From Streptomycetaceae bacterium MP113-05 (lineage in GTDB: Bacteria > Actinomycetota > Actinomycetes > Streptomycetales > Streptomycetaceae): a stretch of 45,495 nt of DNA. A model generated the notes under the pieces. That model was not told the origin of the DNA and did not search any database. It worked only from the letters and a program-made list of their open reading frames with translations. Positions 1 to 7,772 of the stretch are shown here, piece after piece (within the stretch, counting starts at the first letter, position 1; each line of letters begins with the position of its first letter). Both the position numbers and the translations under genes were made by a program. The stretch covers positions 132,278 through 177,772 of the forward strand of contig KI547043.1 in assembly GCA_000497405.1 (NCBI GenBank). Reading direction: 5' to 3'.

Positions 1-1103
1 ACCTGGCCGTCGCCGTGCCGACCGGCATCGTCACCAGCCTCGTCGGTGCGGTGTTCCTGGTCGTGATCGCGACCCGCGGCCGCGACACCGGCGCCGCCGC
101 GGTCGACCGACAGCGCATCCGCAGCCGCGCCGCCTTCCTGACCACGCTGGCCGCCGCGGCAGCGGTGCTCGCCGGCGTGACGGTCGCCGCCGTGCTCCTC
201 GGCGACAGCAAACTCCTGCTGGGCGACGTCGCGAACTGGCTCCGGGCTGACGCGAGCCGGACCCTCACCTTCGTCCTCGACACCCGCGTCCCCCGCGTCC
301 TGTCGGCGCTCCTCGCGGGTGCGGCCCTCGCCCTGGCGGGAACCCTCGTCCAGGCCGTGACCCGCAACCCCCTGGCCGAACCGGGCGTGCTGGGCGTGTC
401 CGGTGGCGCCGCCCTCGGCGCGGTACTCCTGGTCACGACGGTGCCCGTGGCCGGGTCGTGGAGCGTCGCCGGTGCGGCGTTCGCGGGAGCCGCGCTCACC
501 GCCGCCGTGGTGTTCGGGCTCGCCGCGCGGGGCGGCTTCCGGCAGAACAGGCTCGTCCTCGTCGGCATGGGCGCCGCAACCGGCACCTCCGCACTGGTCG
601 CCCTGCTCATCGTCCTCACCGACCCGTACAACGCCGTCAAGGCGCTCACCTGGCTGTCCGGCTCCACCTACGGGCGGACCTTCCCCGACCTGCTGCCGCT
701 CGCCGTCGTGATCGTCGTCGGCGTGATCGTGGCGGTGGTGCGACACACCGAACTCGACCTGGTGTCGCTCGACGAGGACACCCCGCGCCTGCTCGGCCTC
801 AGCCTGGCACGCGGGCGCCTGGGCTTCCTCGCGTTGAGCGTCCTGCTCAGCGCGACGGCGGTGGCGGCTGCGGGGACGATCGGCTTCGTCGGGCTCGTCG
901 CGCCGCACGCCGCCCGCGCCCTCGTGGGACGGCGGCACGCGCGCGTCGTGCCGGTCTCGATCCTCCTCGGAGCCGTCCTGGTCTGCACCGCCGACCTGCT
1001 GGGCCGCACCGTGATCGCCCCGGCCCAGCTCGGTGCCGGGCTGATGACGGCGGTCGTGGGCACGCCGTACTTCCTCTACCTGCTGGTCCGCAGCCGCCGG
1101 TAG
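1..1103 (+). CDS. FecCD-family siderophore ABC permease, fused double-domain, 5' end outside window
   Basis: Inner-membrane permease of an iron(III)-siderophore ABC importer (FecCD/BtuC family). The frame is already open at base 3. Its first visible residues (VPTGIVTSLVGAVFL) match the typical C-terminal end of a FecCD permease. After a short Arg-rich linker a second complete permease half begins, with the family signatures DTRVPRVLSALLAGAALALAG and TRNPLAEPGVLGVSGGAALG (about residues 88-130 from base 15) and a C-terminal GTIGFVGLVAPHAAR. The gene is therefore most likely a FhuB-like tandem fusion whose N-terminal half is cut off by the window edge. A GTG at 15 is not the real start. No binding protein or ATPase gene follows; they are presumably upstream. 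Confidence 0.85.
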   Translation, partial: LAVAVPTGIVTSLVGAVFLVVIATRGRDTGAAAVDRQRIRSRAAFLTTLAAAAAVLAGVTVAAVLLGDSKLLLGDVANWLRADASRTLTFVLDTRVPRVLSALLAGAALALAGTLVQAVTRNPLAEPGVLGVSGGAALGAVLLVTTVPVAGSWSVAGAAFAGAALTAAVVFGLAARGGFRQNRLVLVGMGAATGTSALVALLIVLTDPYNAVKALTWLSGSTYGRTFPDLLPLAVVIVVGVIVAVVRHTELDLVSLDEDTPRLLGLSLARGRLGFLALSVLLSATAVAAAGTIGFVGLVAPHAARALVGRRHARVVPVSILLGAVLVCTADLLGRTVIAPAQLGAGLMTAVVGTPYFLYLLVRSRR

Positions 1104-1130
1104 ATCCGCCCCCCGCCGGGGCGGCGCGTA

Positions 1131-2069
1131 TCACGCGGGGCGGTCGCCCGGAGGACGCCGGGACGGCGCACCGGGATCCTCGAGTCGGCCGCTGGCACCA
1201 CTGAGCAGAGGGGAGCCGCCCAACGCGATCACCGCACCGACGACCACGGCCGCTCCGACGAGGGCGGGAAGCAGGAACACTCCGGCACGCACGTGCTCGC
1301 CGAACACCAGGACGCCCCAGACGACGGCGACGACGGGGTCGACGAGCGTCAGGCCGGGCTGGGTCGCCAGCAGGCGACCGGCGTTCAGCGCGGACTGGAG
1401 GAGGAACAGCGAGCCGAGACCGGCGAGGACCATTCCGTAGAGCTGCCAGCTCGACAGCACGGCGGTGAAGCCCTCCTCGTAGCGGTTCGTCACCCCTTTG
1501 ATCAGTGCGGCGGTGAGCCCGAACGCGCACCCGGTGGCAGCGCCGAGGATCGCCGCGCGGCGTGCCCCCGGAGGGTGGGTCGTGGCCCAGGCCACCGCCA
1601 GGGCCACGATCGTCACGTTGATGCCGACAGCGATGGCCCAGGTCAGCGGCGGGACGGCGACGCTGGAACCCCCGCTGGGCGACAGCGAGTACAGCACTAC
1701 GGCCAGCCCGGTCGTCATGGCTGCGGCGGCGCCCCACTCGCGGAACGTCATCCGGCTGCGGAAGACCAGGGACGCCAGGATGAGTGTGGCGGGCAACTCC
1801 AGAACCAGCACCGGCTCCACCACGGAGATGCGGCCCGCACCCAGCGCGGCCGCCTGCAGCAGGAACCCGGCGATGACGGCGAGCACCCCGGCGAACCAGA
1901 CCGGCTGGTGCATCAGATGCCACGTCAGGCGCCAGCTGAGGTTCTCGCTGGTCGGATGGATGCGGGCGGCCTTGCGCTGCAGCACCGACGCGAGGCCGTT
2001 GGCGACGGACGCCAGGACGGCCAGGGCCGGGCTCAGCAGAACGACGCTCTCCGTGCCGTGTCCGGTCAC
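1131..2069 (-). CDS. DMT-superfamily (EamA-like) membrane transporter
   Basis: Multi-span membrane protein of 312 residues with about nine to ten hydrophobic segments and two related halves, typical of drug/metabolite transporters. It starts LSPALAVLASVANGLASVLQRKAA, an N-terminal helix style shared with NIPA-like and small Streptomyces DMT proteins. The substrate cannot be read from sequence. The start is a GTG at 2069 that overlaps the TGA of the upstream gene by four bases (GTGA), so the two are translationally coupled and may work as a paralogous pair. The last 25 residues are hydrophilic and Pro/Arg-rich. Confidence 0.75.
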   Translation of the reverse strand: MTGHGTESVVLLSPALAVLASVANGLASVLQRKAARIHPTSENLSWRLTWHLMHQPVWFAGVLAVIAGFLLQAAALGAGRISVVEPVLVLELPATLILASLVFRSRMTFREWGAAAAMTTGLAVVLYSLSPSGGSSVAVPPLTWAIAVGINVTIVALAVAWATTHPPGARRAAILGAATGCAFGLTAALIKGVTNRYEEGFTAVLSSWQLYGMVLAGLGSLFLLQSALNAGRLLATQPGLTLVDPVVAVVWGVLVFGEHVRAGVFLLPALVGAAVVVGAVIALGGSPLLSGASGRLEDPGAPSRRPPGDRPA

Positions 2070-2983
2070 CGGGCGTCCCCCTCACTGCCCGCAGACCGTG
2101 ACGCGCCGCCGTCGCCGTTCCCGGCCATGCCGGACGGGGACCCGTCCGGCATGGCCGGGTGCCGCCCGAGGAGGAACACGCCGGCGACCACGGCCGTCAG
2201 CCCCGCGACCTCCCCGGTGATCGCCAGTGGAGTGAGCCGCACCTCGTTGCCGAGGAATCCGATGCCGCATGCGATGGCGGCCAGCGGCTCGGCCGCCGTC
2301 AGTGAAGGAAGGGACATGCGCAGCGGCCCCGCCTCGAAGGCACTCTGCACCAGCATCAGTCCGGTGACGGCAAGCGCGACCAGCACGTACGGTTGCCAGG
2401 CCGTCAGGAGAGCCGCCGGCCCGGACTCCTCCACGATGCGCCCGCACACCCGCGTCATGGCGTCCTGCAGCCCGTACAGCAGACCCGCGGCGGCGGCCAG
2501 GAAGGGCGGTTCCACGAACAGCTGCAGGTGGCGGGCGATCAGCACCAGAAGCAGGGCGAGGCCGACCACCGAACCGAACATCCCCCAGTACCGCCACGCG
2601 CTCACCTCGTTCCCCGTGCCGACCGGCCGGCCCGCGACGATGAACGCCGCCACCCCGCCGCTGAGAAGCAGCACCCCCGTCCATCCCGAGAGGCCCAGCG
2701 GCTGACCGCTGAGCCGCCGGGCCAGGGCCATCGCGAAGAGGAGGTTGGTCGCCAGCAGTGGCGCCACGCGCGAGAGGTGGCCCTGCGCCAGCGCCACCGC
2801 TCCGAGGACCTGCCCGGCCACCATGCAGCCGATTCCGGCCCGCCACCTGGGCACCTTCACCAGATCCAGCAGCAGCCGGAACGACAGCATGTCCCGCAGC
2901 GGAGCCTGTGCGGCGGCATGCTGCTGCAGCACGAAACCCAGTCCCAGCAGGCACGCTGCGGTCAGGCTCAGGACGTAGACCAT
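2066..2983 (-). CDS. DMT-superfamily membrane transporter, upstream partner of the coupled pair
   Basis: About 305 residues from ATG at 2983, chosen over the longer frame from 3085 because a GGGGGG-type ribosome site lies just upstream and the protein then begins MVYVLSLTAACLLGLGFVLQQHAA, a normal first membrane helix. It has about ten hydrophobic segments and ends in a Gly/Ser/Asp-rich hydrophilic tail. It resembles its downstream neighbour in layout (an N-terminal VLQxxAA motif in both), suggesting an old duplication or a heterodimeric transporter. The gene starts 28 bases after the glycosyltransferase stop on the same strand, so all three may form one operon. The substrate is unknown. The tail-coding region contains a long perfect palindrome, listed separately. 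Confidence 0.75.
   Translation of the reverse strand: MVYVLSLTAACLLGLGFVLQQHAAAQAPLRDMLSFRLLLDLVKVPRWRAGIGCMVAGQVLGAVALAQGHLSRVAPLLATNLLFAMALARRLSGQPLGLSGWTGVLLLSGGVAAFIVAGRPVGTGNEVSAWRYWGMFGSVVGLALLLVLIARHLQLFVEPPFLAAAAGLLYGLQDAMTRVCGRIVEESGPAALLTAWQPYVLVALAVTGLMLVQSAFEAGPLRMSLPSLTAAEPLAAIACGIGFLGNEVRLTPLAITGEVAGLTAVVAGVFLLGRHPAMPDGSPSGMAGNGDGGASRSAGSEGDAR
2121..2158. repeat. 38-bp palindrome inside the 3' end of a DMT gene
   Basis: Perfect 18-bp inverted repeat with only two bases between arms: CCGGCCATGCCGGACGGG, GA, then its exact reverse complement. It encodes the hydrophilic C-terminal tail of the DMT protein. In RNA it could form a very stable hairpin about 70 bases before the start codon of the second DMT gene. 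In DNA it could be a protein-binding palindrome. Confidence 0.85.
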
Positions 2984-3011
2984 GACCCCCCGTCCCTTGA
3001 GCGGACGCCCC

Positions 3012-4151
3012 TCATCCGTCGGCCACCACGGGTGCCGGGCCCGGCAGGTCGGCCAGCTCGGCCACGAGCCGCGCCGCGTCGGCACGGAAGATCGAACGGC
3101 CGGCAGCCACCCGTTCCTCCCGGACCGGCCCGTCTCCGGTCACCGCCTGAAGCGCACGCAGCAGTTCTCCGGGGCTGCGCGCATACTGCGACAGGCCCGC
3201 CGCCGCCATCCCCGCGACCCCTTCCACGCCGTGACCGGGAATCGGCCGGTACCCCACGACCGGAAGCCCCACCGACAGGGCTTGCAACGCCGTCTGTCCC
3301 GCCGCGTTGTCCACCAGGGCGTCGGCCGCCGCCATCAGGCCGGCGAGGCCGTGCACCCAGCCCAGCGCCAGGTTGCCGGAGTGCCGGGCCACCCGCCGCC
3401 GCAGCCGGTCGTCGTGCCCGCACAGGACGACCGGAAGGTACCCCGCCTCGTGCAGCAGCGACGCCGTACGGCACGGATCGGAACCCGTCGCCCAGGCACC
3501 CAGGCTGACCAGGACGCGCGGCCGTCCGGGTGCCTGCCGCGCCAGCAGGTGCGCCCAGCCCGTGGAGTCCCGCAGCGCCCGCGACGGTTCGAACGCCGGT
3601 GGCACCACCGGTCCGGAAGCCGTGGCGCGGCGTCCCGACTGCTCCCGGGCGCGCACGGCCGCGACCTCGGTGACGCACAGGTGGAGGTCGTTGCCGGGGT
3701 GGGCCCACTGACGGTGCACGGCGAAGTCGGTGACGACGACCGCGCTGGGCACCGCGAGCAGGCCACGGGACCGCAGCCGGCCGGCGACCTGTGCCGCCAG
3801 GTGGAACGTCGACACGATCACGTCGGGCCGCTCGTTCTCCACGGCCCGCAGCAACTCCGCCTCCACCAGGGAGGAGACCGGCGCGATCCCCGGATGCCGC
3901 CCGCTCCGGCGCGACCGGAAGAACGCGGTGTAGACCAGGCCGTACGCCCACGGCATCCGCCGGATCGTCAGGCGGTACGCACCACGCAGGCACGCCCCCG
4001 TCCCCGCCGGGAAGAGCCCGAGAAGGTCCCGGCGCGCCACGTGGCAGCCCCGTTCACGCAAACGGCGGGCGAGCTCACCGGCGACGGTGTCGTGGCCCGC
4101 CCCCATTCCGGCGCTGACCACGAGAAGCCGACGCTGCCCTGGACCTTCCAT
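3012..4151 (-). CDS. Glycosyltransferase, MurG/MGDG-synthase-like (GT28 type)
   Basis: Cytoplasmic GT-B glycosyltransferase of about 379 residues, probably transferring a sugar from a nucleotide sugar to a lipid or polyprenyl acceptor. Seen: an N-terminal glycine-rich motif VVSAGMGAGHDTVAGELARR (residues 9-28) typical of diacylglycerol glucosyltransferase/MGDG synthase, and a C-terminal donor-site region with DNAAGQTALQALSVGLPVVG then PGHG. Start: ATG at 4151 with a GGGAG site upstream; the longer frame to 4376 would run into the divergent intergenic region and is Arg-rich. It is divergent from the polysaccharide deacetylase at 4331 and probably co-transcribed with the two DMT genes downstream. 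A glycolipid or cell-surface glycan role is inferred. The acceptor is unknown. Confidence 0.75.
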   Translation of the reverse strand: MEGPGQRRLLVVSAGMGAGHDTVAGELARRLRERGCHVARRDLLGLFPAGTGACLRGAYRLTIRRMPWAYGLVYTAFFRSRRSGRHPGIAPVSSLVEAELLRAVENERPDVIVSTFHLAAQVAGRLRSRGLLAVPSAVVVTDFAVHRQWAHPGNDLHLCVTEVAAVRAREQSGRRATASGPVVPPAFEPSRALRDSTGWAHLLARQAPGRPRVLVSLGAWATGSDPCRTASLLHEAGYLPVVLCGHDDRLRRRVARHSGNLALGWVHGLAGLMAAADALVDNAAGQTALQALSVGLPVVGYRPIPGHGVEGVAGMAAAGLSQYARSPGELLRALQAVTGDGPVREERVAAGRSIFRADAARLVAELADLPGPAPVVADG

Positions 4152-4330
4152 ACGGCTCCCGTGAGTAGTGGTGCTTTCCGGCGTCGGTGCACGCGTGCCG
4201 GTCGCCTTTACCCCGGTACTCGAGTCCCGGAACACGGCGATTCGGGCACCCGGGTGAAAGCCGACGGCATTCGTCGGAACAGAAGTCCTGGGCCCGACAC
4301 GGCGGCGCCCGAGCGGGAAGGGGGAGTGGG

Positions 4331-5071
4331 ATGCCCTCCTGGACGCCCGTACGCCACGCCGCCGGAACGGGCGCACTCTGCCTCGCCGTCGCCTGCGCCT
4401 GTCACATCGGGCCGGCAGTCACCTGGTTGCCCGCGGTCCGGACGCGGGCCCTTCCCCGCCTCACCGGTCTGGGCGACCCGCAGCACGTTGCGCTCACCTT
4501 CGACGACGGCCCCGATCCGCAGAGCACGCCGCTCTTCCTGGACGCGCTGCAGGGTCTCGGGGCACGCGCGACGTTCTTCGTGCTGGGCAGCGCCCTGGCC
4601 CGGCACCCGGATCTCGGCAGCGACATCGCCCGGCGGGGACACGAACTCGCTGTGCACGGCTGGGACCACACCCGCCCGTGGTGTCCGACGCCCCGGCAGG
4701 ATCTCCGCGACCTCGTCCGGGCCGCGTCCGAGGTCGGCCGGGTGAGCGGCGCCCGGCCCCGCTGGTACCGGCCGCCCTACGGCATCCTGACGGCCGGCCG
4801 GTGGAGGGCGTCCCGCAGAACACGCCTGCGGCCGGTCCTGTGGTCCGCATGGGGACGCGACTGGACCGCCGACGCCACCCCTGCCACCGTGCTGACCGAA
4901 GTGAGCGCCACGCTGCAGGGCGGGGGCACCGTCCTCCTGCACGACAGCGACTGCACGAGCCACCCCGGCTCCTGGCGGTCGGCCCTCGGGGCGCTCCCGG
5001 ACCTGGTGCACCGGTGCCGGGCGGCCGGCTGGAGCGTCGGCCCCCTGGCGGAACACGGAATCCGCCCCTGA
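4331..5071 (+). CDS. Polysaccharide deacetylase (NodB/CE4 family)
   Basis: Metal-dependent N- or O-deacetylase acting on a cell-envelope glycan or chitin-like substrate. About 246 residues. The N-terminal 20-30 residues are hydrophobic (GALCLAVACACHIG), consistent with a signal peptide or anchor. Seen in order: TFDDGPDP (motif 1, catalytic and metal-binding Asp), HELAVHGWDH (motif 2, metal-binding histidines), WYRPPYG (motif 3), and LLHDSD near the C-terminus. Start: ATG at 4331 after AAGGGGGAGTGGG; the longer frame from 4187 lacks such a site. It is divergent from the glycosyltransferase, so the 180-base gap between them probably holds both promoters. Confidence 0.85.
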   Translation: MPSWTPVRHAAGTGALCLAVACACHIGPAVTWLPAVRTRALPRLTGLGDPQHVALTFDDGPDPQSTPLFLDALQGLGARATFFVLGSALARHPDLGSDIARRGHELAVHGWDHTRPWCPTPRQDLRDLVRAASEVGRVSGARPRWYRPPYGILTAGRWRASRRTRLRPVLWSAWGRDWTADATPATVLTEVSATLQGGGTVLLHDSDCTSHPGSWRSALGALPDLVHRCRAAGWSVGPLAEHGIRP

Positions 5072-5576
5072 CGACCGTTACGGCCCGGGGCGGGTCATCC
5101 GGCTGCGGGGGCAGAAACCCGCATCTTGGGGAGCCGCCGCGACCTGCCTCCTGTGCTCGGCATGATGACCAACACGAAGGGCGCACCGGCCGAGGGGGCG
5201 TAGCGGTAGGACTGCCGGACAGTCCAGGCGCGGTCGTACTCGGTGGCCAGCATCGGCGGGGTGCGTCGGGATCCCACCGGGTGCGGTGGGATCCCGTGGC
5301 GGCCTTGAGTATGGCGACCCGGCTGCCGCTGGTTCGTGCCGGTGACGCGCGGACGGTGGTGTTTCCCGGCGCCCCTCACCCGGACTTCGTGGGGCCGCCT
5401 GCTCGGCTCCCCGGCGCGGTTCGGATCCGCGCAACGGGAAGCTGCGACGTGCAGGGCGGACGATTCGGGGGAGAACCCGACACGCGGTGAGCCCCCCGAC
5501 ACGGGATCGACCTCCCGATTCCCAAGGGGTGGGAAGCGGGTTGTCGGTAGGTGACACCTGTTGCAGTCTCTGGCGC
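5072..5576. other. 505-bp intergenic region with a perfect hairpin
   Basis: I see no convincing gene. A perfect 12-bp inverted repeat with a 6-base loop lies at 5267-5296 (arms CGGGATCCCACC and GGTGGGATCCCG). A short minus-strand frame ending near 5095 has a plausible-looking 52-residue tail (starting MLATEYDRAWTVRQSYRYAP), possibly a gene remnant, but it has no recognisable ribosome site or family. Confidence 0.5.
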
Positions 5577-6977
5577 ATGTTCGCCCCGGAAGCCCTCGAC
5601 GCGGATCTCTCCGTGACCGGCCACGTGGTGACTTCGCAGGAGGAGTTCCCAGGTGGCGAGGTACGCGTCCGCGACGGCCGTGTGATCGCCGTGCTCGACG
5701 TGCCCAGCGACGCGCCGTCCGCCGAGCGTATCGACGCCGGCGGAGCCTACGTGTTGCCCGGAGTCGTGGACCCGCACGTCCACTGCCTCAGCCACGGCGG
5801 GGAGGGGATCGAGGCCGCGACCCGGTCTGCTGCCGCAGGCGGGGTGACGACCCTGCTGGAGATGCCGTTCGACGAGGCAGGGCCGGTCTGGTCGGTGGAC
5901 GCGTTCCGTGGCAAGCGCCGTGCCGTGCAGCAGGAAGCGCACGTGGACGTGGGCATGTACGCGACCGTGAAGCCGGGAGGCTCCGGCCTCGCCGAGATTC
6001 CGGCGCTGGTAGCCGAAGGCGCCACGTGCTTCAAGTTGTCGACCTTCCACACCCACCCGGAGAGGTTCCCCCGGACCCCGGACGGGGAGCTGCTCGACGC
6101 GTTCGACGAGATCGCCCGCACCGGGCTGCGGGTCTGCGTGCACGCGGAGAACGACGAGATCGTGCAGCGGAAGCTGTCACAGCTACGGGCTTCCGGAGGC
6201 TCCGGTCCGCTCCTGCACGGCGCCTCCCGGCCGCCGGTCACCGAGACCGCGGCCGTGGCAGCCGTACTGGAATTCGCCCGTGCAACGGGTGTACGACTGC
6301 ACTTCTGCCACATCAGTACGCCGCACGCAGTCGATCTGGTGCAGTGGCACCGGCGGGCCGGCACATCGGTCACCACCGAGGTGTGCCCGCACTACCTGGC
6401 GCTGACCGAGCAGGACATGGTGCGGGGCGACGCCCGGCTGAAGTACAATCCGCCGCTCCGTGCCGCGCAGGAGAGTGACGGGCTGTGGCAGCGGATCCGT
6501 GCCGGGGAGATCGACATGATCGCTTCGGACCACGCTCCGTGGCCGCCTGAGTACAAGCAGCGCGACCACGTCTTCGACAACGCCTCGGGCGGTCCCGGCG
6601 TGGAGACACTGCTCCCGCTCATGGCCGACAGGGCGCTGCACGACCACCGGATGGACCCGAGGGCACTGGTCCGGAGCGTCTCCACCCGGGCGGCCCGGGC
6701 CTTCGGCCTCGACGACCGCAAGGGCGACCTCCGGCCGGGACTCGACGGCGACCTCGTGGTACTCGACCCGGAAGCGGCGTGGACCGTCGACGGCACCCGT
6801 CTGCGGTCGAACGCCGGGTGGAGCCCGTTCGACGGGATGCGGATCCGCGGCCGGGTGCGCCTCACGGTCTCCCGGGGTGAGGTGATCTGGGACGGCACCT
6901 CGGTGCTGTCCACCCCGGGCCGCGGCCGGTTCCTCGCCCCCGGCACGGGCTCCGCACCCACGAAGGAGCGTGGGTGA
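5577..6977 (+). CDS. Cyclic amidohydrolase (allantoinase / hydantoinase / dihydroorotase superfamily)
   Basis: Zinc-dependent TIM-barrel enzyme that opens a cyclic amide or ureide ring (hydantoin, allantoin or similar). About 466 residues from ATG at 5577. The complete dinuclear metal set is visible: DPHVH (H67, H69), a carboxylatable Lys in TCFKLS (K153), His in CVHAEN and in FCHIST, and SDHAPW (D318). The C-terminus closes the usual beta-sandwich (KGDLRPGLDGDLVVLD). No strong ribosome site precedes 5577; a TTG at 5541 is a weaker alternative. The stop overlaps the start of the IclR gene. With the M20 amidohydrolase and AbgT transporter downstream it forms a catabolic unit. Which ring it opens cannot be decided by eye; an allantoinase or hydantoinase is favoured over pyrC because of the context. 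Confidence 0.8.
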   Translation: MFAPEALDADLSVTGHVVTSQEEFPGGEVRVRDGRVIAVLDVPSDAPSAERIDAGGAYVLPGVVDPHVHCLSHGGEGIEAATRSAAAGGVTTLLEMPFDEAGPVWSVDAFRGKRRAVQQEAHVDVGMYATVKPGGSGLAEIPALVAEGATCFKLSTFHTHPERFPRTPDGELLDAFDEIARTGLRVCVHAENDEIVQRKLSQLRASGGSGPLLHGASRPPVTETAAVAAVLEFARATGVRLHFCHISTPHAVDLVQWHRRAGTSVTTEVCPHYLALTEQDMVRGDARLKYNPPLRAAQESDGLWQRIRAGEIDMIASDHAPWPPEYKQRDHVFDNASGGPGVETLLPLMADRALHDHRMDPRALVRSVSTRAARAFGLDDRKGDLRPGLDGDLVVLDPEAAWTVDGTRLRSNAGWSPFDGMRIRGRVRLTVSRGEVIWDGTSVLSTPGRGRFLAPGTGSAPTKERG

Positions 6978-7747
6978 TGCCGGAGGAACCACACTCCTCC
7001 TCGTTCGCGAGAGGGCTGAACGTCCTCGCCGCGGTCGTCGACGGCGGTCCGCAGCGGGCCGACGAGATAGCCCGGCGCACGGAGTTGTCCACGAGTTCCG
7101 TCTACCGGTTCGTCCGCACGCTCGTCGACGACGGGTTCCTCGAAGCCGACGGTGCCGGGACGTATCGCGTCGGCCCCCGGCTGTCCCGCTTCCGGGGCGG
7201 ACCGGACACAGGAGAGGTCCTCCGAGGGCTGGCACTCCCCTTCATGCGTGAGCTGGCGACCGAGACCTCCGAAACCGTGCTGCTCACGGTGCCCGCCGGA
7301 GAGTCGGCACTGGTCGTGGAAAGTCTCGACTCCCCGCTCTCCATGCGTCTCTCCTTCGCTCCGGGAACGCTCCGGCCGCTCTACGCGGGTGCGTCGGCCA
7401 AGGCCCTGCTCGCCTTTTCGCCCCAGGAGGTGATCGACCGGGTTCTCCGCAGTGAACTGGAACGGTTCACGCCCGGCACCCCGGCGAAGGCGGCCCTGCG
7501 AAAGCAGTTGGCCCAGGTCCGGGAGCAGGGATACGTGGTCAGCCGCGGTGAGGTCGATCCGCACGCGGTGGCCATCGGTGTTCCCGTCATGCCGCACGGA
7601 CGGCTGGTGTGTGCGCTGAGCATCGCCGGCCCCGAGCACCGCTTCGACGGGCATCGTGCCCGGGCGGAGGTACGGGCGCTGATCACCGCTGCACGAGGAC
7701 TCGCCTCGCAGCTCGAGGACGCGGGGGACCTCCCCGCCTGTTCGTAA
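6977..7747 (+). CDS. IclR-family transcriptional regulator
   Basis: Probable regulator of the surrounding amide/ureide catabolic cluster. An N-terminal winged helix-turn-helix (residues 8-60, RADEIARRTELSTSSVYRFVRTLVDDGFL) is followed by a GAF-like IclR effector domain containing LYAGASAKALLAF and the C-terminal VAIGVPVM. About 256 residues. Start: ATG at 6977, overlapping the upstream TGA, with AAGGAG at a spacing of 8; a GTG one codon earlier is also possible. Regulators of this type often control allantoin or hydroxy-acid pathways and sense a pathway intermediate; the ligand here is unknown. Confidence 0.88.
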   Translation: MPEEPHSSSFARGLNVLAAVVDGGPQRADEIARRTELSTSSVYRFVRTLVDDGFLEADGAGTYRVGPRLSRFRGGPDTGEVLRGLALPFMRELATETSETVLLTVPAGESALVVESLDSPLSMRLSFAPGTLRPLYAGASAKALLAFSPQEVIDRVLRSELERFTPGTPAKAALRKQLAQVREQGYVVSRGEVDPHAVAIGVPVMPHGRLVCALSIAGPEHRFDGHRARAEVRALITAARGLASQLEDAGDLPACS

Positions 7748-7772
7748 GTACCATCCGAAAGGCCTCTTCCCC

